DNA of 13,612 bases from Chloroflexota bacterium (GTDB lineage Bacteria > Chloroflexota > Dehalococcoidia > Lucifugimonadales > Lucifugimonadaceae), in the NCBI GenBank assembly GCA_013911545.1, contig JACETA010000017.1:1-13612 (forward strand). The letters run 5' to 3'. Shown piece after piece: positions 6,795 through 13,612 of the stretch. Every line of letters begins with the position of its first letter. Position 1 is the stretch's first letter. The notes beneath the pieces are model-generated. The model worked only from the letters and a program-made list of their open reading frames with translations, had not been told where the DNA came from and searched no databases. The translations under genes and the position numbers were made by a program.

Positions 6795-7466
6795 ATGTTT
6801 GGTATAGGATTATTAAAAGGACTTTTTACAACATTAAAAAATTTATTTGGGCCAGTTTTTACTGTTCAATATCCTAATAAAAAAGTTGGCTTTTTAGGAG
6901 CTTTGAAATTTCATAAAAAATCACCGGCTAAGTTTATAAAATCTCAACCTAAAGATTTTTTAAAATCATTAGCTGGAATGCATGAAGTCCCTGAATACCC
7001 TGATCAGGCAACAAGATTTAGGGGTCAAGATTTTAATTGGTTTGAAGATAGGTGTACAGGTTGTGCAAGTTGTGCAAAATATTGTCCACTTGGTATTATA
7101 AAAATTGAAACCACACCTAGTTCAAGAAATGAAAAAGAAGGCTCTTCTTATGATATTGATGTATTTGATATTGACATAGGAAGATGTATGTTTTGTGGGC
7201 TGTGTGTAGAAGCATGCCCTTTTGATGCTTTGCACATGGGAAGTGGTTTTGAAAGAGCAAATGAAAAGAGGGATGGTTTAGTTATACCGGTTGATGAATT
7301 AAGAACTGCGATTAAAACACCAAGCACTTGGTTTAGGCCACAAATTGAAAATAATAAATTTAAACCTGAAAAAGGCAATGCTGAGATAAAAGATTATAGA
7401 GATATTGGAAGGCATGAAAAACCATCAAATGACGAATTAACAGAAAGATGGGTAAATGAAAGATAA
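6795..7466 (+). CDS. nuoI: NADH-quinone oxidoreductase subunit I (2x[4Fe-4S])
   Basis: Ferredoxin-like subunit carrying the two [4Fe-4S] clusters (N6a, N6b) that pass electrons to N2 in NuoB. Both motifs are intact: C87, C90, C93 with C97, and C131, C134, C137 with C141. The N-terminal amphipathic region and FTVQYP (22-27) are as expected. However, the canonical link of about ten residues from YP to RFRG is replaced by a lysine-rich stretch of about 46 residues (28-73). The C-terminus continues about 60 residues past the usual end, rich in charged residues. In a complex lacking NuoG, NuoI would be the exposed electron-entry point, so these additions may matter for docking a donor (inference). 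It starts one base after nuoH; only a weak GGAT-like ribosome binding site is visible. Confidence 0.95.
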   Translation: MFGIGLLKGLFTTLKNLFGPVFTVQYPNKKVGFLGALKFHKKSPAKFIKSQPKDFLKSLAGMHEVPEYPDQATRFRGQDFNWFEDRCTGCASCAKYCPLGIIKIETTPSSRNEKEGSSYDIDVFDIDIGRCMFCGLCVEACPFDALHMGSGFERANEKRDGLVIPVDELRTAIKTPSTWFRPQIENNKFKPEKGNAEIKDYRDIGRHEKPSNDELTERWVNER

Positions 7467-7471
7467 AGAAA

Positions 7472-8026
7472 ATGTTGATTGATGCTATTTTTTATTTAAT
7501 TGCTTTCCTTCTGCTTGTGTCTTCATTTTTAGTACTTTTTTCTTCAAATATTTATAGATCCGCAATATTTTTAGCTTTTTCTATGCTGAGTTTTGCTGGA
7601 CTATATTTTTTGTTAAGCGCTGAATTTATAGGTGTAATACAAATTCTTGTTTACGTTGGCGCTGTATCTGTATTAATTGCACTATCAGTTATGTTAGTAA
7701 GAGATATTGAAAAAAGTACCGAGAGTAATAAGTATAAAATTACTTCAAACATATTAATTGCCTTAATTATAATTTTAATTTCATCATTTTTTATTAATTA
7801 TGACTGGAATTCTTATAGTGATAATATTCTAAATTCTTCAAACTGCTTACTTTCGCAATGTGCAAACAATCCGGGAATACTTGTTTCCAGTACAGATTGG
7901 ATTGGTAAGCTAATTACAGCAGACTATATAATTGCTTTCCAATTGACCGGCCTCATATTACTTTCTTCTTTAATAGGTGCGTTAGCATTGCTCAGAATAA
8001 GGATGGGTGGAAATGACGCTGACTAA
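7472..8026 (+). CDS. nuoJ: NADH-quinone oxidoreductase subunit J
   Basis: Membrane subunit next to NuoA and NuoK, part of the chain that couples quinone chemistry to proton pumping. The 184 residues show five hydrophobic segments, at about 3-23, 29-48, 54-77, 91-109 and 151-174. The third has the family's conserved EFIGVIQILVYVGAVSVL (51-68), including the Tyr-Val-Gly-Ala region that forms the pi-bulge of the moving TM3 helix. A polar loop (110-148) between the fourth and fifth segments holds two cysteines, C125 and C130. It starts 5 bases after nuoI with a weak A/G-rich leader and overlaps nuoK by 14 bases if nuoK starts at its ATG. Confidence 0.92.
   Translation: MLIDAIFYLIAFLLLVSSFLVLFSSNIYRSAIFLAFSMLSFAGLYFLLSAEFIGVIQILVYVGAVSVLIALSVMLVRDIEKSTESNKYKITSNILIALIIILISSFFINYDWNSYSDNILNSSNCLLSQCANNPGILVSSTDWIGKLITADYIIAFQLTGLILLSSLIGALALLRIRMGGNDAD
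7999..8004 (+). promoter_or_regulatory. Ribosome binding site favouring the nuoK ATG
   Basis: AAGGAT is 8 bases before the ATG at 8013 but only 2 bases before the in-frame GTG at 8007. The spacing favours the ATG, giving a 114-residue NuoK; the GTG would add only two residues. Confidence 0.5.
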
Positions 8027-8357
8027 TATAATTTTATTATCTTGGATTGTTTTTTTTATTGGATTATATGGCTCTTTAACAAAAAAAAGTGCTGTGCTTG
8101 TTGTGATAAGCCTTGAATTAATGTTTAATGCTGTTGCTTTAAGCTTTGTAACTTTTTCAAGGTTTGCACCCGGAGGTTTGCTAGGCCTTACGGACGTTAC
8201 AAATGTGTTGTCTGGCCAAATAATGGCAATATTTATTATTGCAATTGGAGCTGCAGAAGCTGCTTTAGCTCTATCAATAGTTATTGCTATGTATAGGGAA
8301 AAAAATACTATCGAATTTACTGAAACTATTGAGATTAAAGAAAATAATGTGGATTGA
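8013..8357 (+). CDS. nuoK: NADH-quinone oxidoreductase subunit K
   Basis: Small membrane subunit (MrpC/4L-like) with three hydrophobic helices, part of the central hydrophilic axis of the proton path. Counting from the chosen ATG, 114 residues. The two buried glutamates that are essential in E. coli (E36 and E72) correspond to E35 in SLELMFNA and E83 in GAAEAALAL. The loop between the second and third helices is about 12 residues longer than in E. coli (near FAPGGLLGLTDVTNV), and a charged tail of about 18 residues follows the last helix. The longer loop is common in some lineages. An alternative GTG start lies at 8007. The gene overlaps nuoJ by 14 bases and the following small gene by 11. 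Confidence 0.92.
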   Translation: MTLTNIILLSWIVFFIGLYGSLTKKSAVLVVISLELMFNAVALSFVTFSRFAPGGLLGLTDVTNVLSGQIMAIFIIAIGAAEAALALSIVIAMYREKNTIEFTETIEIKENNVD

Positions 8358-8541
8358 TTACAAAGAAGTTGAAAATTTATTAGCTGCTGAAATGTGGAAA
8401 TCACTACTAGAAGGTGAAGGTCTTCCTGCAAAAATTTTACCTGTAGATGGTATTTTAGAATGGTCTGAAACGTCTAAATTTAGGTTAATGGTACCTAAAG
8501 GTAGAGAACATGTTGCTGATGAAATTTTAAGGAAATTATAA
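8347..8541 (+). CDS. Small DUF2007-like protein embedded in the nuo operon
   Basis: A 64-residue soluble protein (begins MWIDYKEVEN) with no membrane segment, signal peptide or cysteine. The pattern is that of the small DUF2007 ('putative signal transducing') proteins: an N-terminal helix that would scan a long side (ENLLAAEMWKSLLEGEG, 9-25), then a 'LPAKIL' strand, a short loop, a 'RLMVP' strand (46-50), and a final helix with the common acidic/alanine pattern (HVADEIL). The family call is by eye and only moderately sure. The ATG at 8347 is chosen because it fits the domain start. It overlaps nuoK by 11 bases and shares one base with nuoL (TAATG), so it is made in step with the complex. The reading frame is open further upstream, but that would only translate antisense-free nuoK sequence in another frame. 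No complex I gene of this kind is standard at this site; its role (assembly, docking or regulation) is unknown. Confidence 0.75.
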   Translation: MWIDYKEVENLLAAEMWKSLLEGEGLPAKILPVDGILEWSETSKFRLMVPKGREHVADEILRKL

Positions 8542-10463
8542 TGTCTAATAATGAAATTGTTTGGTTAGTATTAATAGTCCCTTTTATGGCCTTTTTAATT
8601 AACGGATTTATTACATTATTTACTAGGTTTAAAAATTCTCATTTTTCTGGATACTTAAATGTAACTTCAATTGGCATCTCATTAATTTTAAGTCTCTATT
8701 TAGTAGCAACAGGACTGGATAAAAATTTTGATTACCAAACTGCTTCATTTCAGTGGATTTCATTTGGTTTATTTGAGATAACAATGGCAATAATGTTAGA
8801 TGAATTAACCTTAATCATGATAACTGTGGTTACAGCAATAAGTTTTCTGATTCAAATTTATTCACTTTCATATATGAAGCATGATGACGGGTATTCTAGA
8901 TATTTTAGTTATATGGGGCTTTTTACCACAGCTATGCTGGGGTTAGTGACTGCAAGAAACTTAATTCAATTATTTATTTTTTGGGAATTGGTTGGGGCCA
9001 CATCTTATTTACTTATTGGTTTTTGGTACAAAAAACAAAGTGCAATAAAAGCAGCAAAAAAAGCTTTCCTTATGACGAGAGTTGGTGATTTTGGGTTAAT
9101 TACTGGTATTTTGCTTATAGCTAAAGAAGGGTCTCAATATTTAGATATAACTCAATTATATTTAGGTGTTCAAAATGGCCTATTTACTGACAACCTTATT
9201 TTCCTTGTTGGATTTCTTATAGTTATAGGCGCAATTGGCAAGTCAGCTCAATTTCCTCTCCATAATTGGCTGCCGGATGCTATGGAAGGACCTACGCCTG
9301 TTTCTGCGCTTTTGCATTCAGCAACAATGGTAACAGCAGGAGTATTTATAATTGGCAGGATTTACCCGTTAATTGAATATTCTGAAAATTTAGGACAATT
9401 AATAAGTTATGTAGGTGCATTTACACTTATTTTTGCAGCTTCAATGGCAATTGTGAGCAATGATATAAAAAAAGTTTTGGCTTACTCCTCAATTAGTCAA
9501 TTAGGGTACATGTTTTTAGCATTGGGAGTAGGATCTTATGGGGCTGCATTTTTACACCTTTTTGCCCATGCGTGGTTCAAGGCCCTCTTATTCCTTGGGG
9601 CAGGTTCCGTTGGTCATGCTGTCCATACCTTTGATATGAATTTGATGGGCGGATTAAGAAATAAAATGAAAATAACATATATAACAATGCTTTTAGGCAC
9701 AATAAGTTTAATAGGAATATTCCCTCTTTCAGGTTTTTGGAGCAAAGATGAAATATTAATAGGTGTAAAATCTGAATCATATATTTTGCTCATTGTTGCA
9801 TTAATTGGAGTCATTATGACTGCTTTTTATATGACAAGAATGATGGCAAAAACTTTTTTTGGAGAATTTAAAGGGGGCCACGATAAAATTAAAATAGAAG
9901 ATCTTCATGAAAGTCCAAATTTAATGACATACCCTATGATAGTTCTTGCAATTCCATCAGTGATTATAGGATTTATATTTAGCTCACCCATTGATTTGGG
10001 CGTTATTGAAAAGCATTCCATGGTTTCATTTCTTGATCACAATAAGTTGGTGTTCCCTAATTACGAATACCATACTTTTAAATTCGATATTATGATTGCA
10101 TCTGTTTCATCTTTACTGGCTTTTATTGGTATAACATTCTCGATTTTAAATTTTAAAAAATATAAGTTAAATATTAAGCCTATTAATAAATTGATATCTA
10201 ATAAGTATTACCTTGATTACTTATATGAGACTCTAATTACTGAAAAATTATTTTATAAGTACTTTTCTAGTTTATTCAGTTATATAGAAAAAAATATAAT
10301 AGATAATTTTAGTTACAAATTAACTAGTTCTTTAAGATGGATGGCTAATAAAATTTCTATTTCACAAAATGGTCAATTGCAATTGCAAAGTATAACTTTT
10401 ATTGTTGGATTCTTAATTATTTTAATTCCCTATTTAATTTACTTAGGATTAGGTGGTAATTGA
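8541..10463 (+). CDS. nuoL: NADH-quinone oxidoreductase subunit L (antiporter-like)
   Basis: Distal Mrp-antiporter-like proton-pumping subunit, 640 residues. The key residues match E. coli NuoL with a constant offset of five: E149 in FWELVGATSY, K234 in AIGKSAQFPLHNWLPDAM, and H259 in LLHSATMV. Many membrane helices follow, and the C-terminal part (about 540-640) has the features of the long lateral helix HL and its anchoring helix, including KYYLDYLYE and the SQNGQLQLQ stretch before the final hydrophobic segment. Length is normal. It begins in a one-base TAATG overlap with the small upstream gene, with AAGG 8 bases before the ATG, and ends in a TGATG overlap with nuoM. Confidence 0.96.
   Translation: MSNNEIVWLVLIVPFMAFLINGFITLFTRFKNSHFSGYLNVTSIGISLILSLYLVATGLDKNFDYQTASFQWISFGLFEITMAIMLDELTLIMITVVTAISFLIQIYSLSYMKHDDGYSRYFSYMGLFTTAMLGLVTARNLIQLFIFWELVGATSYLLIGFWYKKQSAIKAAKKAFLMTRVGDFGLITGILLIAKEGSQYLDITQLYLGVQNGLFTDNLIFLVGFLIVIGAIGKSAQFPLHNWLPDAMEGPTPVSALLHSATMVTAGVFIIGRIYPLIEYSENLGQLISYVGAFTLIFAASMAIVSNDIKKVLAYSSISQLGYMFLALGVGSYGAAFLHLFAHAWFKALLFLGAGSVGHAVHTFDMNLMGGLRNKMKITYITMLLGTISLIGIFPLSGFWSKDEILIGVKSESYILLIVALIGVIMTAFYMTRMMAKTFFGEFKGGHDKIKIEDLHESPNLMTYPMIVLAIPSVIIGFIFSSPIDLGVIEKHSMVSFLDHNKLVFPNYEYHTFKFDIMIASVSSLLAFIGITFSILNFKKYKLNIKPINKLISNKYYLDYLYETLITEKLFYKYFSSLFSYIEKNIIDNFSYKLTSSLRWMANKISISQNGQLQLQSITFIVGFLIILIPYLIYLGLGGN
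10451..10456 (+). promoter_or_regulatory. Ribosome binding site favouring the nuoM ATG at 10463
   Basis: AGGTGG lies 6 bases before the ATG at 10463 and 3 before the TTG at 10460. The first gives better spacing and a typical TGATG stop-start junction with nuoL. The choice alters the protein by one residue. Confidence 0.55.
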
Positions 10464-12016
10464 TGCCAGGCGGAACACTATCTTTTTTAATTTTCTTTCC
10501 AATAATTGCAGGTTTATTTATTGGGATAGCTTCTTCAAATAACTTTATTAATAAAAATATTAAGGTTTTAGCTTTATTGGTTACTTTTTTGGAAATGGTC
10601 TTATCTATTCTTCTCTATTTTAGTTATGACAAAGATAATGGTGGATTTCAATTTATTGATTATTTTGATTCGTGGATACCATTTGAATCTTTTAGGGCTC
10701 AATATCTTGTAGGTGTTGATGGTTTGAGTGCCCCCTTAATTTTACTGACAGGAATTTTAGGTTTTTGTGCTGTTATTGCTTCATTAAAAATTAATTTCAG
10801 AGAACGTGAATATTTTATGTGGTTATTAATCTTGCAAGGGGTGGTTACAGGGGTATTTTCATCTCTAGACTTGCTACTCCTTTTTGTCTTTTGGGAGGCA
10901 GAATTAATTCCAATGTATTTCTTAATTTCAATTTGGGGTTCTGGAAAAGCTCATTATTCAGCTATGAAATTCTTAATATTTACATTAACATCTGGAGCCT
11001 TTTTATTGATAGGTATTTTGTCTATATATTTTGCTACAGGCACATTTGTTATGTATGACATAAATGAATTAGATTTGCCTGGAATATCAAGTTCATCCTT
11101 TGAAATTTTAATTCCATCTCTTGTTATTTTTCTAATATTTTTTATTGGTTTTGCTATAAAGCTCCCCCTTTTCCCTCTTCATAGTTGGTTGCCAGATGCT
11201 CACACCGATGCCCCCACAGCTGTGAGCATTATGCTTGCAGGTGTTCTTTTGAAAATGGGAGGGTATGGATTGTTAAGAATAAATGTTGATATTTTTAATA
11301 TAGTAGACCCTTCTATACTTTTAGAATTATCACCATACATAGCATTATTGGGCGCAGTAAGTGTAATTTATGGTGCAATTCTTACTATACGTCAGACAGA
11401 TTTAAAGAGATTAATCGCTTTTAGTAGTGTAAGTCATATGGGTTATATAATTTTAGGCATATCTTCCTTTAATGCCTTTTCTTCTCTTGGTTCAACTGAA
11501 GGTTTAGGAGGTGTAGCACTTCAATTATTTACACATGGAACTATTACTGGGCTTGCCTTTTACTTAGTCGGGCTCACTTATGAAAGAACCCATACTAGAA
11601 ACATACCTCACTTAGGGGGGCTAGCTATAAAAATGCCATTAATAACAACCTTCTTTATTATTGCTGGATTCGCAAGCTTAGGCTTACCAGGGTTAAGTGG
11701 TTTTGTAGCTGAATTAATGATATTTGTTGGGACATTTAAATTGGGTGGGTTATGGGCAATTTCAACATTAATATCAGTATTTGGAGTTGTTTTGGCTGCA
11801 GGATACACATTATGGATGATACAAAGAGCATATTTAGGAAATGGCGTCCCAGAAGGAAGCCCTGTTATGAAGGATTATGACAATTTAACAGATTTGAATA
11901 AAATTGAACTTATTGGGGCTATAATTTTAACCTTAACAATAGTTGGGGTTGGTGTTTACCCTTCTATAGTGACAGATCTCTTTAGTATAGGAATAGGAGA
12001 GATATTTCTCAGATGA
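10463..12016 (+). CDS. nuoM: NADH-quinone oxidoreductase subunit M (antiporter-like)
   Basis: Second antiporter-like proton pump, 517 residues from the chosen ATG (518 if the TTG three bases upstream is used). Charged residues essential in E. coli NuoM are all present: E145 in VFWEAELIPMYF (E144), K233 in GFAIKLPLFPLHSWLPDAHT (K234), K264 in LLKMGGYG (K265), and the glutamate of SGFVAELMIF that corresponds to E407. The central helix-break region and the loop HTDAPTAVSIMLAG are very well conserved. Length is normal (E. coli 509). It overlaps nuoL by one base and nuoN by four (ATGA). Confidence 0.96.
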   Translation: MPGGTLSFLIFFPIIAGLFIGIASSNNFINKNIKVLALLVTFLEMVLSILLYFSYDKDNGGFQFIDYFDSWIPFESFRAQYLVGVDGLSAPLILLTGILGFCAVIASLKINFREREYFMWLLILQGVVTGVFSSLDLLLLFVFWEAELIPMYFLISIWGSGKAHYSAMKFLIFTLTSGAFLLIGILSIYFATGTFVMYDINELDLPGISSSSFEILIPSLVIFLIFFIGFAIKLPLFPLHSWLPDAHTDAPTAVSIMLAGVLLKMGGYGLLRINVDIFNIVDPSILLELSPYIALLGAVSVIYGAILTIRQTDLKRLIAFSSVSHMGYIILGISSFNAFSSLGSTEGLGGVALQLFTHGTITGLAFYLVGLTYERTHTRNIPHLGGLAIKMPLITTFFIIAGFASLGLPGLSGFVAELMIFVGTFKLGGLWAISTLISVFGVVLAAGYTLWMIQRAYLGNGVPEGSPVMKDYDNLTDLNKIELIGAIILTLTIVGVGVYPSIVTDLFSIGIGEIFLR

Positions 12017-13506
12017 TTAATTTTAATGAAATATTATCCCTGACACCAGAAATAATAATAGTTTTTTTTGCTTTTATAATCATCATAATTGACTTAATTC
12101 TAGGAAAAAAAGTAAGACCTTCAGACATTGCTTCTATTGGGATTGCCTCATCATTAATATTTACTATTTTGATGTATAGCAACATTATTAAATTTGAAGA
12201 TAATTTTAGTAGCCCTTACTCCTCAGTAATTTCAATAGATAAGTATTCAATGTTATTTAAAATTGTAATTTTATTACTTTCATTATCCATATCAACAGTC
12301 GGTAAAGAACTTTTAAGTAAATCTATTAAACTAAGATCTGAGTTTTGGGGATTATTCATGATTTCCTTAAGCGGAATGATGATGCTTACTTCTTCTTCTG
12401 AAATGATTACTGCGTGGGTAGCACTTGAACTAACTTCATTGCCATTAATTGGCATGCTTTCACTAAATAAAAAGAGCCATTCGTTAGAAATATCTTTTAA
12501 ATATTTGATTCTAAGTGCAACTAGTTCTGCAATTATTCTTATGGGTATTTCTCAATTATATGGGTTATCAGGATCAACATTATTTAGTGAAATAATTCCT
12601 TTAGGCAATTCTCTTAATGGAAGGTTTTTATTTGAAGATTCTTCTCAATTACTATTAATTTTTTCAGTTATTTTAATTATTTCTGGGTTCTCATTTAAGA
12701 TTGCTTCTTTCCCATTTTTCACTTGGGTCCCAGATGTTTACCAAGGATCACCCTCGCTGGTGACACTGTATTTATCAGTTGTTAGTAAAATAGCTGGCTT
12801 TTCAATACTTATAAGATTTTTATTTGAATCAGTTAATATTGATGTATTTTCTAACATAACTCTCTTTATTGCATTAATATCCTGTGCCTCAATGTTTTAT
12901 GGGAATATTATGGCAATTAGGCAAAATAACTTAAAGAGACTCTTTGCTTATAGTACTATTGCTCACGCTGGTTACATTTTAATTGGAGTAGCCTCTCTTC
13001 AGCTCAATGGAAATGATGGTAGTTTTTCTGGAATAAATTCTACTATTTTTTATTTAATTTCATATGGAATTACAAATTTGACTGCATTTTTAAGTATGAT
13101 TTCTTTATCGAGATATGTTAATTCATATGATATTAATGATTTTAAAGGATTGGGAAGTTTTCAAAAATATCAATCTTTAATATTTTCAATTTCTCTAATT
13201 TCACTTTTAGGTATTCCTGCGACAGTTGGTTTTATGGGTAAAGCGTTTATTTTTAGTGGGGCTATATCCAATGATTATTTTTGGTTGGCATCATTTGGAA
13301 TAATTAATTCTCTAATCTCAGCATATTATTATATGAGGATTGTAAAAGTTCTCTTCGTAGATAAAAATGAAAATAATTTTTCTGAAATTAAATTCCCAAG
13401 ATTAAAATTTATTACATCAATTGGAGCTATATTAATTATAACTTTGGGGTTGGCTCCATTTGCATTATTGAGTATAGTTGAAAGCGCTTTAAATACAATT
13501 TTATAA
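12013..13506 (+). CDS. nuoN: NADH-quinone oxidoreductase subunit N (antiporter-like)
   Basis: Third antiporter-like pump, 497 residues and the last nuo gene. Key residues: E139 in VALELTSLPL (E133 in E. coli), K229 in SFKIASFPFFTWVPDVYQG, and K259 in VVSKIAG; the two lysines are spaced 30 apart exactly as K217 and K247 of E. coli. GFMGKAFIF carries the later conserved lysine. It starts in an ATGA overlap with nuoM. The best Shine-Dalgarno (AGGAG, 11995-11999) is 13 bases from the ATG, unusually far; a small GAGA/TCTC stem-loop lies between. Translation probably depends mainly on coupling to nuoM. Sequence conservation is lower than for L and M, as usual for NuoN. Confidence 0.95.
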   Translation: MINFNEILSLTPEIIIVFFAFIIIIIDLILGKKVRPSDIASIGIASSLIFTILMYSNIIKFEDNFSSPYSSVISIDKYSMLFKIVILLLSLSISTVGKELLSKSIKLRSEFWGLFMISLSGMMMLTSSSEMITAWVALELTSLPLIGMLSLNKKSHSLEISFKYLILSATSSAIILMGISQLYGLSGSTLFSEIIPLGNSLNGRFLFEDSSQLLLIFSVILIISGFSFKIASFPFFTWVPDVYQGSPSLVTLYLSVVSKIAGFSILIRFLFESVNIDVFSNITLFIALISCASMFYGNIMAIRQNNLKRLFAYSTIAHAGYILIGVASLQLNGNDGSFSGINSTIFYLISYGITNLTAFLSMISLSRYVNSYDINDFKGLGSFQKYQSLIFSISLISLLGIPATVGFMGKAFIFSGAISNDYFWLASFGIINSLISAYYYMRIVKVLFVDKNENNFSEIKFPRLKFITSIGAILIITLGLAPFALLSIVESALNTIL

Positions 13507-13507
13507 A

Positions 13508-13612
13508 ATGGATAAATTTTTTACACCAAACATTGTTGCAATTTTGTTTAATGAAAAATTAAGCGAATCTGAACAATTGGCAAATAAGATAAAAAACGAT
13601 CTTAGGGACGAC
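13508..13612 (+). CDS. N-terminal fragment, possible NAD kinase (runs off window)
   Basis: An open frame begins at an ATG one base after the nuoN stop and remains open to the window end, giving 35 residues (MDKFFTPNIVAIL and onward). The pattern of a short hydrophobic beta strand (NIVAILFN), then a charged turn, then a helix rich in Glu/Gln/Ala/Leu (SESEQLANKIKNDL) resembles the N-termini of NAD kinases, which open with a strand and an 'xA..LA..L' helix. That is a weak resemblance over few residues; other Rossmann-like proteins would look alike. No terminator separates it from nuoN, so it is probably in the same transcript and may be translationally coupled. Confidence 0.6.
   Translation, partial: MDKFFTPNIVAILFNEKLSESEQLANKIKNDLRDD

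Noticed and set aside
8284..8346. Upstream extension of the small nuoK-nuoL gene
   Set aside because: The frame is open back to 8284, but this part lies wholly within nuoK in another frame, has no ribosome binding site, and adds residues that do not fit the domain.
7982..8431. 149-residue open frame on the minus strand opposite nuoK
   Set aside because: It lies antisense to nuoK and the small following gene, whose frames show clear family conservation; the minus-strand protein has low-complexity composition and no recognisable motif.
10819..11058. 79-residue frame inside nuoM in another frame
   Set aside because: Shadow of a strongly conserved membrane protein; no independent support.
1..13612. 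tRNA, rRNA, CRISPR, insertion sequence or phage elements
   Set aside because: No direct repeat array, tRNA-like fold, transposase motif or terminal inverted repeats were seen; all spacers are under 80 bases.

Overview
The window is strongly AT-rich (roughly one third G+C by eye) and densely packed. It looks like a streamlined bacterial chromosome segment. Its centrepiece is a complex I (NADH-quinone oxidoreductase type) operon in the order nuoA-B-C-D-H-I-J-K-x-L-M-N. There is no room for nuoE, nuoF or nuoG, the NADH-oxidising module. An 11-subunit complex without EFG in this order is known from Dehalococcoidia-type Chloroflexota, among others. Together with the low G+C, the frequent TTG/GTG starts and the tight gene overlaps, this makes a marine SAR202/Dehalococcoidia-like Chloroflexota a reasonable guess, but that is inference and I could not test it.

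Layout. Bases 9-1202 (+) encode a PLP-dependent threonine synthase with an N-terminal zinc ribbon. It converges with, and overlaps by 8 bases, a RimJ/RimL-like GNAT acetyltransferase on the minus strand (1195-1794). A 75-base divergent spacer follows. Next is a two-zinc medium-chain alcohol dehydrogenase (1870-2970, TTG start with a good ribosome binding site). A 51-base spacer holds a credible promoter and a strong ribosome binding site for nuoA. From 3022 to 13506 the nuo genes run without a break, with neighbours overlapping by 1 to 14 bases or separated by at most 5. One base after nuoN a further gene begins and runs off the window; its N-terminus resembles NAD kinases, but only 35 residues are visible.

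How the parts work together. NuoB, C, D and I form the connecting arm carrying three [4Fe-4S] clusters (one in B, two in I) and the quinone site (D/B/H). NuoA, H, J, K, L, M and N form the proton-pumping membrane arm, and the key charged residues of L, M, N and K are all present. With no NuoEFG encoded here, electrons must enter from some other donor (ferredoxin, another protein, or an EFG module encoded elsewhere).

The most unusual points are: (1) a 64-residue soluble protein, resembling the DUF2007 family, encoded between nuoK and nuoL and translationally coupled to both; (2) a NuoI with an insertion of about 36 residues before its first cluster motif and a long charged C-terminal tail; (3) terminal extensions on NuoB and NuoH; and (4) the possible NAD kinase coupled to the end of the operon. 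These are candidates for whatever replaces, regulates or docks to the missing input module.
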